Shown here piece after piece: positions 51,461-63,058 of a stretch of 64,000 nt of DNA (within the stretch, counting starts at the first letter, position 1; each line of letters starts with the position of its first letter). The position numbers and the translations under genes are program-made. The stretch comes from Gordionus sp. m RMFG-2023 (Eukaryota > Nematomorpha > Gordioida > Chordodea > Parachordodidae). The notes under the pieces are model-generated. The model searched no databases. It was not told the DNA's origin and saw nothing but the letters and a program-made list of their open reading frames with translations. The stretch covers positions 35,069,561 to 35,133,560 of the forward strand of contig NC_088775.1 in the NCBI RefSeq assembly GCF_954871325.1, given 5' to 3'.

Positions 51461-54400
51461 GTCTTTTGCGACAAAATATTTATTTTGTGAACCGGAAATT
51501 AAAAATACATCTAAGCGGTTTTGGATAGAGAATTAAATTCTGAGTTCAATGATATAAATATATTCAAAATTATTTTTAAAATGTTAGCCTTTCCCCTATA
51601 AATGTCTTTCGCGACAAAATATTTATTTTGTGAACCGGAAATTAAAAATACATCTAAGCGGTTTTGGATAGAGAATTAAATTCTGAGTTCAATGATATAA
51701 ATATATTCAAAATTACTTTTAAAATGTTAGCCTTTCCCATATAAATGTCTTTCGCGACAAAAAATTTATTTTGTGAACCGGAAACGTAATAAAATACATC
51801 TAAGCGGTTTTGGATAGAGAATTAAATTCTGAGTTCAATGATATAAATATATTCAAAATTACTTTTAAAATGCTAGCCTTTTCCCTATAAATGTCTTTCG
51901 CGACAAAAAATTTATTTTGTGAACCGGAAACGTAATAAAATACATCTAACCTCTTTTGGATAGAGAATTAAATTCTGAGTTCAATGATATAAATATATTC
52001 AAAATTACTTTTAAAATGTTAGCCTTTTCCCTATAAATGTCTTTCGCGACAAATGATTTCTTTTGTGAACCGGAAACGTAAAAAAATACATCTAAGCGGT
52101 TTTGGATAGATAATTAAATTCTGAGTTCAATGATATAAATATATTCAAAATTACATTTAAAATGTTAGCCTTTTCCCTATAAATGTCTTTCGCGACAAAA
52201 TATTTATTTTGTGAACCGGAAATTAAAAATACATCTAAGCGGTTTTGGATAGAGAATTAAATTCTGAGTTCAATGATATAAATATATTCAAAATTACTTT
52301 TAAAATGCTAGCCTTTCCCATATAAATGTCTTTCGCGACAAAAAATTTATTTTGTGAACCGGAAACGTAAAAAAATACATCTAAGCGGTTTTGGATAGAG
52401 AATTAAATTCTGAGTTCAATGATATAAATATATTCAAAATTACTTTTAAAATGTTAGCCTTTCCCCTATAAATGTCTTTCGCGACAAAATATTTATTTTG
52501 TGAACCGGAAATTAAAAATACAACTAAGCGGTTTTGGATAGAGAATTAAATTCTGAGTTCAATGATATAAATATATTCAAAATTATTTTTAAAATGTTAG
52601 CCTTTCCCCTATAAATGTCTTTCGCGACAAAATATTTATTTTGTGAACCGGAAACGTTATAAAATACATCTAAGCGGTATTGTATAGAGAATTAAATTCT
52701 GAGTTCAGTGATATAAATATATTCAAAATTACTTTTAAAATGTTAGCCTTTCCCCCTATAAATGTCTTTCGCGACAAAATAATTTTGTGAACCAGAAATT
52801 AAAAATACATCTAAGCGGTTTTGGATAGAGAATTAAATTCTGAGTTCAATGATATAAATATATTCAAAATTACTTTTAAAATGTTAGCCTTTCCCCTATA
52901 AATGTCTTTCGCGACAAAATATTTATTTTGTGAACCGGAAATTAAAAATACATCTAAGCGGTTTTGGATAGAGAATTAAATTCTGAGTTCATTGATATAA
53001 ATATATTCAATCCCCTATAAATGTCTTTCTCGACAAAATATTTATTTTGTGAACCGGAAACGTTATAAAATACATCTAAGAGGTTTTGGATAGAGAATTA
53101 AATTCTGAGTTCAATGATATAAATATATTCAAAATTACTTTTAAAATGTTAGCCTTTCCCATATAAATGTCTTTCGCGACAAAAAATATATTTTGTGAAC
53201 CGGAAACGTAAAAAAATACATCTAAGCGGTTTTGGATAGAGAATTAAATTCTGAGTTCAATGATATAAATATATTCAAAATTACTTTTAAAATGTTAGCC
53301 TTTCCCCTATAAATGTCTTTCGCGACAAAAATTTTATTTTGTGAGAAAACGTAAAAAAATACATCTAAGCGGTTTTGGATAGAGAATTAAATTCTTAGTT
53401 CAATGATATAAATATATTCAAAATTATTTTTAAAATGTTAGCTTTTCCCCTATAAATGTCTTTCGCGACAAAATATTTATTTTGTGAACCGGAAATTAAA
53501 AATACATCTAAGCGGTTTTGGATAGAGAATTAAATTCTGAGTTCAATGATATAAATATATTCAAAATTACTTTTAAAATGTTAGCCTTTCCCCTATAAAT
53601 GTCTTTCGCGACAAAAATTTTATTTTGTGAGAAAACGTAAAAAAATACATCTAAGCGGTTTTGGATAGAGAATTAAATTCTGAGTTCAATGATATAAATA
53701 TATTCAAAATTATTTTTAAAATGTTAGCCTTTTCCCTATAAATGTCTTTCGCGACAAAATATTTATTTTGTGAACCGGAAATTAAAAATACATCTAAGCG
53801 GTTTTGGATAGAGAATTAAATTCTGAGTTCAATGATATAAATATATTCAAAATTACTTTTAAAATGTTAGCCTTTCCCCTATAAATGTCTTTCGCGACAA
53901 AATATTTATTTTGTAAACCGGAAATTAAAAATATATCTAAGCGGTTTTGGATAGAGAATTAAATTCTGAGTTCAATGATATATATCTATTCAAAATTACT
54001 TTTAAAATGTTAGCCTTTCCCCTATAAATGTCTTTCGCGACAAAATATTTATTTTGTGAACCGGAAACGTAAAAAAATACATCTAAGCGGTTTTGGATAG
54101 AGAATCAAATTCTGAGTTCAATGATATAAATATATTCAAAATTACATTTAAAATGTTAGCCTTTTCCCTATAAATGTCTTTCGCGACAAAATATTTATTT
54201 TGTGAACCGGAAATTAAAAATACATCTAAGCGGTTTTGGATAGAGAATTAAATTCTGAGTTCAATGATATAAATATATTCAAAATTACTTTTAAAATGCT
54301 AGCCTTTCCCATATAAATGTCTTTCGCGACAAAAAATTTATTTTGTGAACCGGAAACGTAATAAAATACATCTAACCTCTTTTGGATAGAGAATTAAATT

Positions 54401-54464
54401 CTGAGTTCAATGATATAAATATATTCAAAATTACTTTTAAAATGTTAGCCTTGCCCCTATAAAT
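51461..54464 (+). repeat. 3004-bp HOR unit, tandem partner 1 (21 monomers)
   Basis: Defined by repeat of the 'gtcttttgcg' B monomer at 51461 and 54465. The 'aaatgatttctttt' monomer, seen nowhere else, recurs at the same 3004-bp offset (52039 and 55043). Truncated monomer at 52904-53022; the following monomer has a private 'gtctttctcg'. At 53887 the usual second leader monomer ('gtaaaccgg') follows another B monomer directly, with A1 missing, so this unit carries an internal leader without its first monomer. Confidence 0.87.
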
Positions 54465-56964
54465 GTCTTTTGCGACAAAATATTTATTTTGTGAACCGGA
54501 AATTAAAAATACATCTAAGCGGTTTTGGATAGAGAATTAAATTCTGAGTTCAATGATATAAATATATTCAAAATTATTTTTAAAATGTTAGCCTTTCCCC
54601 TATAAATGTCTTTCGCGACAAAATATTTATTTTGTGAACCGGAAATTAAAAATACATCTAAGCGGTTTTGGATAGAGAATTAAATTCTGAGTTCAATGAT
54701 ATAAATATATTCAAAATTACTTTTAAAATGTTAGCCTTTCCCATATAAATGTCTTTCGCGACAAAAAATTTATTTTGTGAACCGGAAACGTAATAAAATA
54801 CATCTAAGCGGTTTTGGATAGAGAATTAAATTCTGAGTTCAATGATATAAATATATTCAAAATTACTTTTAAAATGCTAGCCTTTTCCCTATAAATGTCT
54901 TTCGCGACAAAAAATTTATTTTGTGAACCGGAAACGTAATAAAATACATCTAACCTCTTTTGGATAGAGAATTAAATTCTGAGTTCAATGATATAAATAT
55001 ATTCAAAATTACTTTTAAAATGTTAGCCTTTCCCCTATAAATGTCTTTCGCGACAAATGATTTCTTTTGTGAACCGGAAACGTAAAAAAATACATCTAAG
55101 CGGTTTTGGATAGAGAATTAAATTCTGAGTTCAATGATATAAATATATTCAAAATTACATTTAAAATGTTAGCCTTTTCCCTATAAATGTCTTTCGCGAC
55201 AAAATATTTATTTTGTGAACCGGAAATTAAAAATACATCTAAGCGGTTTTGGATAGAGAATTAAATTCTGAGTTCAATGATATAAATATATTCAAAATTA
55301 CTTTTAAAATGCTAGCCTTTCCCATATAAATGTCTTTCGCGACAAAAAATTTATTTTGTGAACCGGAAACGTAATAAAATACATCTAACCTCTTTTGGAT
55401 AGAGAATTAAATTCTGTTCAATGATATAAATATATTCAAAATTACTTTTAAAATGTTAGCCTTTCCCCTATAAATGTCTTTCGCGACAAAATATTTATTT
55501 TGTGAACCGGAAATTAAAAATACAACTAAGCGGTTTTGGATAGAGAATTAAATTCTGAGTTCAATGATATAAATATATTCAAAATTATTTTTAAAATGTT
55601 AGCCTTTCCCCTATAAATGTCTTTCGCGACAAAAAATTTATTTTGTGAACCGGAAACGTTATAAAATACATCTAAGCGGTATTGTATAGAGAATTAAATT
55701 CTGAGTTCAGTGATATAAATATATTCAAAATTACTTTTAAAATGTTAGCCTTTCCCCCTATAAATGTCTTTCGCTACAAAATAATTTTGTGAACCAGAAA
55801 TTAAAAATACATCTAAGCGGTTTTGGATAGAGAATTAAATTCTGAGTTCAATGATATAAATATATTCAAAATTACTTTTAAAATGTTAGCCTTTCCCCTA
55901 TAAATGTCTTTCGCGATAAAATATTTATTTTGTGAACCGGAAATTAAAAATACATCTAAGCGGTTTTGGATAGAGAATTAAATTCTGAGTTCATTGATAT
56001 AAATATATTCAATCCCCTATAAATGTCTTTCGCGACAAAATATTTATTTTGTGAACCGGAAACGTTATAAAATACATCTAAGAGGTTTTGGATAGAGAAT
56101 TAAATTCTGAGTTCAATGATATAAATATATTCAAAATTACTTTTAAAATGTTAGCCTTTCCCATATAAATGTCTTTCGCGACAAAAAATATATTTTGTGA
56201 ACCGGAAACGTAAAAAAATACATCTAAGCGGTTTTGGATAGAGAATTAAATTCTGAGTTCAATGATATAAATATATTCAAAATTACTTTTAAAATGTTAG
56301 CCTTTCCCCTATAAATGTCTTTCGCGACAAAAATTTTATTTTGTGAGAAAACGTAAAAAAATACATCTAAGCGGTTTTGGATAGAGAATTAAATTCTGAG
56401 TTCAATGATATAAATATATTCAAAATTATTTTTAAAATGTTAGCCTTTCCCCTATAAATGTCTTTCGCGACAAAATATTTATTTTGTGAACCGGAAATTA
56501 AAAATACATCTAAGCGGTTTTGGATAGAGAATTAAATTCTGAGTTCAATGATATATATATATTCAAAATTACTTTTAAAATGTTAGCCTTTCCCCTATAA
56601 ATGTCTTTCGCGACAAAAGATTTATTTTGTGAACCGAAAACGTAAAAAATAACATCTAAGCGGTATTGGATAGAGAATTAAATTCTGAGTTCAATGATAT
56701 AAATATATTCAAAATTATGTTTAAAATGTTAGCCTTTTCCCTATAAATGTCTTTCGCGACAAAATATTTAATTTGTGAACCGGAAATTAAAAATACATCT
56801 AAGCGGTTTTGGATAGAGAATTAAATTCTGAGTTCAATGATATATATATATTCAAAATTACTTTTAAAATGTTAGCCTTTCCCCTATAAATGTCTTTCGC
56901 GACAAAATATTTATTTTGTGAACCGGAAACGTAAAAAAATACATCTAAGCGGTTTTGGATAGAG
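54465..56964 (+). repeat. 3004-bp HOR unit, tandem partner 2, cut by gap
   Basis: Follows its left partner through the truncated monomer (55906-56024) and then reaches A1 at 56603 and B at 56749. It breaks off 73 bp into an A monomer that starts at 56892. Private changes are a 3-bp loss ('ttctgttcaatg' near 55413), 'ttcgctac' near 55773, 'ttcgcgataaaat' near 55911 and 'aatatttaatttg' near 56764. Confidence 0.85.
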
Positions 56965-57164
56965 NNNNNNNNNNNNNNNNNNNNNNNNNNNNNNNNNNNN
57001 NNNNNNNNNNNNNNNNNNNNNNNNNNNNNNNNNNNNNNNNNNNNNNNNNNNNNNNNNNNNNNNNNNNNNNNNNNNNNNNNNNNNNNNNNNNNNNNNNNNN
57101 NNNNNNNNNNNNNNNNNNNNNNNNNNNNNNNNNNNNNNNNNNNNNNNNNNNNNNNNNNNNNNNN
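56965..57164. other. Assembly gap of 200 N
   Basis: Exactly 200 undetermined bases. A round number like this is a placeholder used by scaffolding software (200 N is, to my knowledge, the default of at least one Hi-C scaffolder), so true distance is unknown. Satellite orientation reverses across it. Any open reading frame that runs through it is an artefact of N. Confidence 0.97.
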
Positions 57165-60042
57165 AAGTAATTTTGAATATATTTATATCATTGAACTCAG
57201 AATTTAATTCTCTATCCAAAACCGCTTAGATGTATTTTTTTACGTTTTCGGTTCACAAAATAAATATTTTTGTCGCGAAAGACATTTATAGGGGAAAGGT
57301 TAACATTTTAAAAGTAATTTTGAATATATTTATATCATTGAACTCAGAATTTAATTCTCTATCCAAAACCGCTTAGATGTATTTTTAATTTCCGGTTTAC
57401 AAAATAAATATTTTGTCGCGAAAGACATTTATAGGGGAAAGGCTAACATTTTAAAAGTAATTTTGAATATATTTATATCATTGAACTAAGAATTTAATTC
57501 TCTATCCAAAACCGCTTAGATGTATTTTTTTACATTTTCGGTTCACAAAATAAATATTTTTGTCGCGAAAGACATTTATAGGGGAAAGGCTAACATTTTA
57601 AAAGTAATTTTGAATATATTTATATCATTGAACTCAGAATTTAATTCTCTATCCAAAAGAGGTTAGATGTATTTTATTACGTTTCCGGTTCACAAAATAA
57701 ATTTTTTGTCGCGAAAGACATTTATAGGGAAAAGGCTAGCATTTTAAAAGTAATTTTGAATATATTTATATCATTGAACTCAGAATTTAATTCTCTATCC
57801 AAAACCGCTTAGATGTATTTTATTACGTTTCCGGTTCACAAAATAAATTTTTTGTCGCGAAAGACATTTATATGGGAAAGGCTAACATTTTAAAAGTAAT
57901 TTTGAATATATTTATATCATTGAACTCAGAATTTAATTCTCTATCCAAAACCGCTTAGATGTATTTTTAATTTCCGGTTCACAAAATATAATATTTTGTC
58001 GCGAAAGACATTTATAGGGGAAAGGCTAACATTTTAAAAATAATTTTGAATATATTTATATCATTGAACTCAGAATTTAATTCTCTATCCAAAACCGCTT
58101 AGATGTATTTTTAATTTCCGGTTCACAAAATAAATTTTTTGTCGCGAAAGACATTTATATGGGAAAGGCTAACATTTTAAAAGTAATTTTGAATATATAT
58201 ATATCATTGAACTCAGAATTTAATTCTCTATCCAAAACCGCTTAGATATATTTTTAATTTCCGGTTTACAAAATAAATATTTTGTCGCGAAAGACATTTA
58301 TAGGGGAAAGGCTAACATTTTAAAAATAATTTTGAATATATTTATATCATTGAACTCAGAATTTAATTCTCTATCCAATACCGCTTAGATGTATTTTTTT
58401 ACGTTTTCGGTTCACAAAATAAATATTTTTGTCGCGAAAGACATTTATAGGGGAAAGGCTAACATTTTAAAAATAATTTTGAATATATTTATATCATTGA
58501 ACTCAGAATTTAATTCTCTATCCAAAACCGCTTAGATGTATTTTTACATTTCCGGTTCACAAAATAAATATTTTGTCGCGAAAGACATTTATAGGGAAAA
58601 GGCTAACATTTTAAAAGTAATTTTGAATATATTTATATCATTGAACTCAGAATTTAATTCTCTATCCAAAACCGCTTAGATGTATTTTTTTACGTTTCCG
58701 GTTCACAAAATAAATCTTTTGTCGCGAAAGACATTTATAGGGGAAAGGCTAACATTTTAAAAGTAATTTTGAATATATTTATATCATTGAACTCAGAATT
58801 TAATTCTCTATCCAAAACCGCTTAGATGTATTTTTAATTTCCGGTTCACAAAATAAATATTTTGTCGCGAAAGACATTTATAGGGAAAAGGCTAACATTT
58901 TAAAAGTAATTTTGAATATATTTATATCATTGAACTCAGAATTTAATTCTCTATCCAAAACCGCTTAGATGTATTTTTTTACGTTTCCGGTTCACAAAAT
59001 AAATCTTTTGTCGCGAAAGACATTTATAAGGGAAAGGCTAACATTTTAAAAGTAATTTTGAATATATTTATATCATTGAACTCAGAATTTAATTCTCTAT
59101 CCAAAACCGCTTAGATGTATTTTTAATTTCCGGTTCACAAAATAAATATTTTGTCGCGAAAGACATTTATAGGGGAAAGGCTAACATTTTAAAAGTAATT
59201 TTGAATATATTTATATCATTGAACTCAGAATTTAATTCTCTATCCAATACCGCTTAGATGTATTTTTTTACGTTTTCGGTTCACAAAATAAAATTTTTGT
59301 CGCGAAAGACATTTATAGGGGAAAGGCTAACATTTTAAAAGTAATTTTGAATATATATATATCATTGAACTCAGAATTTAATTCTCTATCCAAAATGGCT
59401 TAGATGTATTTTTAATTTCCGGTTCACAAAATAAATCTTTTGTCGCGAAAGACATTTATAGGGGAAAGGCTAACATTTTAAAAGTAATTTTGAATATATT
59501 TATATCATTGAACTCAGAATTTAATTCTCTATCCAAAACCGCTTAGATATATTTTTAATTTCCGGTTTACAAAATAAATATTTTGTCGCGAAAGACATTT
59601 ATAGAGGAAAGGTTAACATTTTAAAAATTTTGAATATATTTATATCATTGAACTCAGAATTTAATTCTCTATCCAATACCGCTTAGATGTATTTTTTTAC
59701 GTTTTCGGTTCACAAAATAAAATTTTTGTCGCGAAAGACATTTATAGGGGAAAGGCTAACATTTTAAAAGTAATTTTGAATATATATATATCATTGAACT
59801 CAGAATTTAATTCTCTATCCAAAATGGCTTAGATGTATTTTTAATTTCCGGTTCACAAAATAAATCTTTTGTCGCGAAAGACATTTATAGGGGAAAGGCT
59901 AACATTTTAAAAGTAATTTTGAATATATTTATATCATTGAACTCAGAATTTAATTCTCTATCCAAAACCGCTTAGATGTATTTTTTTACGTTTTCGGTTC
60001 ACAAAATAAAATTTTTGTCGCGAAAGACATTTATAGGGGAAA

Positions 60043-61763
60043 GGTTAACATTTTAAAAGTAATTTTGAATATATTTATATCATTGAACTCAGAATTTAAT
60101 TCTCTATCCAAAACCGCTTAGATGTATTTTTAATTTCCGGTTTAATAAATATTTTGTCGCGAAAGACATTTATAGGGGAAAGGCTAACATTTTAAAAGTA
60201 ATTTTGAATATATTTATATCATTGAACTAAGAATTTAATTCTCTATCCAAAACCGCTTAGATGTATTTTTTTACGTTTTCGGTTCACAAAATAAAATTTT
60301 TGTCGCGAAAGACATTTATAGGGGAAAGGCTAACATTTTAAAAATAATTTTGAATATATTTATATCATTGAACTCAGAATTTAATTCTCTATCCAAAACC
60401 GCTTAGATGTATTTTTAATTTCCGGTTCACAAAATAAATATTTTGTCGCGAAAGACATTTATAGGGAAAAGGCTAACATTTTAAAAGTAATTTTGAATAT
60501 ATTTATATCATTGAACTCAAAATTTAATTCTCTATCCAAAACCGCTTAGATATATTTTTAATTTCCGGTTTACAAAATAAATATTTTGTCGCGAAAGACA
60601 TTTATAGAGGAAAGGCTAACATTTTAAAAATTTTGAATATATTTATATCATTGAACTCAGAATTTAATTTTCTATCCAATACCGCTTAGATGTATTTTTT
60701 TACGTTTTCGGTTCACAAAATAAAATTTTTGTCGCGAAAGACATTTATAGGGGAAAGGCTAACATTTTAAAAGTAATTTTGAATATATATATATCATTGA
60801 ACTCAGAATTTAATTCTCTATCCAAAACCGCTTAGATGTATTTTTAATTTCCGGTTCACAAAATAAATATTTTGTCGCGAAAGACATTTATAGAGGAAAG
60901 GCTAACATTTTAAAAATTTTGAATATATTTATATCATTGAACTCAGAATTTAATTCTCTATCCAATACCGCTTAGATGTATTTTTTTACGTTTTCGGTTC
61001 ACAAAATAAAATTTTTGTCGCGAAAGACATTTATAGGGGAAAGGCTAACATTTTAAAAGTAATTTTGAATATATATATATCATTGAACTCAGAATTTAAT
61101 TCTCTATCCAAAATGGCTTAGATGTATTTTTAATTTCCGGTTCACAAAATAAATCTTTTGTCGCGAAAGACATTTATAGGGGAAAGGCTAACATTTTAAA
61201 AGTAATTTTGAATATATTTATATCATTGAACTCAGAATTTAATTCTCTATCCAAAACCGCTTAGATGTATTTTTAATTTCCGGTTTACAAAATAAATATT
61301 TTGTCGCGAAAGACATTTATAGAGGAAAGGTTAACATTTTAAAAGTAATTTTGAATATATTTATATCATTGAACTCAGAATTTAATTCTCTATCCAATAC
61401 CGCTTAGATGTATTTTTTTACGTTTTCGGTTCACAAAATAAAATTTTTGTCGCGAAAGACATTTATAGGGGAAAGGCTAACATTTTAAAAGTAATTTTGA
61501 ATATATTTATATCATTGAACTCAGAATTTAATTCTCTATCCAAAACGGCTTAGATGTATTTTTAATTTCCGGTTCACAAAATAAATCTTTTGTCGCGAAA
61601 GACATTTATAGGGGAAAGGCTAACATTTTAAAAGTAATTTTGAATATATTTATATCATTGAACTCAGAATTTAATTCTCTATCCAAAACCGCTTAGATGT
61701 ATTTTTTTACGTTTTCGGTTCACAAAATAAAATTTTTGTCGCGAAAGACATTTATAGGGGAAA
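60043..61763 (-). repeat. Right-arm HOR unit, about 1.72 kb (12 monomers)
   Basis: Bounded by the 'ggttaac' state (60043 and 61764), with the 'aactaag' monomer 182-186 bp after each boundary. A rare 'ttaattttct' change near 60664 recurs near 62391, about 1727 bp on. The small differences in offset come from a 4-bp loss near 60138 ('ggtttaataaat') and a short indel near 62350. Confidence 0.7.
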
Positions 61764-63058
61764 GGTTAACATTTTAAAAGTAATTTTGAATATATTTATA
61801 TCATTGAACTCAGAATTTAATTCTCTATCCAAAACCGCTTAGATGTATTTTTAATTTCCGGTTTACAAAATAAATATTTTGTCGCGAAAGACATTTATAG
61901 GGGAAAGGCTAACATTTTAAAAGTAATTTTGAATATATTTATATCATTGAACTAAGAATTTAATTCTCTATCCAAAACCGCTTAGATGTATTTTTTTACG
62001 TTTTCGGTTCACAAAATAAAATTTTTGTCGCGAAAGACATTTATAGGGGAAAGGCTAACATTTTAAAAATAATTTTGAATATATTTATATCATTGAACTC
62101 AGAATTTAATTCTCTATCCAAAACCGCTTAGATGTATTTTTAATTTCCGGTTCACAAAATAAATATTTTGTCGCGAAAGACATTTATAGGGAAAAGGCTA
62201 ACATTTTAAAAGTAATTTTGAATATATTTATATCATTGAACTCAGAATTTAATTCTCTATCCAAAACCGCTTAGATATATTTTTAATTTCCGGTTTACAA
62301 AATAAATATTTTGTCGCGAAAGACATTTATAGAGGAAAGGCTAACATTTTAAAGTAATTTTGAATATATTTATATCATTGAACTCAGAATTTAATTTTCT
62401 ATCCAATACCGCTTAGATGTATTTTTTTACGTTTTCGGTTCACAAAATAAAATTTTTGTCGCGAAAGACATTTATAGGGGAAAGGCTAACATTTTAAAAG
62501 TAATTTTGAATATATATATATCATTGAACTCAGAATTTAATTCTCTATCCAAAACCGCTTAGATGTATTTTTAATTTCCGGTTCACAAAATAAATATTTT
62601 GTCGCGAAAGACATTTATAGAGGAAAGGCTAACATTTTAAAAATTTTGAATATATTTATATCATTGAACTCAGAATTTAATTCTCTATCCAATACCGCTT
62701 AGATGTATTTTTTTACGTTTTCGGTTCACAAAATAAAATTTTTGTCGCGAAAGACATTTATAGGGGAAAGGCTAACATTTTAAAAGTAATTTTGAATATA
62801 TATATATCATTGAACTCAGAATTTAATTCTCTATCCAAAACCGCTTAGATGTATTTTTAATTTCCGGTTCACAAAATAAATCTTTTGTCGCGAAAGACAT
62901 TTATAGGGGAAAGGCTAACATTTTAAAAGTAATTTTGAATATATTTATATCATTGAACTCAGAATTTAATTCTCTATCCAAAACCGCTTAGATGTATTTT
63001 TTTACGTTTTCGGTTCACAAAATAAAATTTTTGTCGCGAAAGACATTTATAGGGGAAA
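61764..63058 (-). repeat. Right-arm HOR unit, 1295 bp (9 monomers)
   Basis: Runs from the 'ggttaac' state at 61764 to that at 63059, and 'aactaag' recurs at 61950 and 63244 (1294 bp). It repeats the order of the preceding unit but is about three monomers shorter, lacking the stretch with 'aaaatggctt' at 61110 and 'aaaacggctt' at 61542. Confidence 0.7.

Larger units (their letters stand above)
1..56964 (+). repeat. Satellite array, left arm, with higher-order repeats
   Basis: About 400 head-to-tail copies of a 143-146 bp AT-rich monomer, with no interruption by any other sequence up to the gap. I phase each monomer from 'gtctttcgcgac', and its downstream landmarks are 'ttggatagagaattaaa', 'gagttcaatgatat' and 'cctataaat'. 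All copies share one orientation; + is my arbitrary choice. By hand count the A-type consensus is 40 G+C in 146 bp. Copies differ by a few substitutions and short indels, and the same variant combinations recur at distances of kilobases, so the array is organised in HORs. Such arrays usually form centromeric or pericentromeric heterochromatin; the chromosomal place here is inferred, not shown. Stops and A/T tracts in all frames make coding unlikely. Confidence 0.98.

Noticed and set aside
56911-57219. Open reading frames of about 70-100 codons on both strands over the gap
   Set aside because: They exist only because the 200 N contribute no stop codons; the flanking codons are satellite sequence. 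No frame in the called bases looks like a protein.
55000-59000. A large biological palindrome centred on the gap
   Set aside because: The arms do not mirror each other: HOR markers left of the gap (A1, truncated monomer, 'gtgagaaaacg') are missing on the right, so it is not an inverted duplication of the adjacent sequence.
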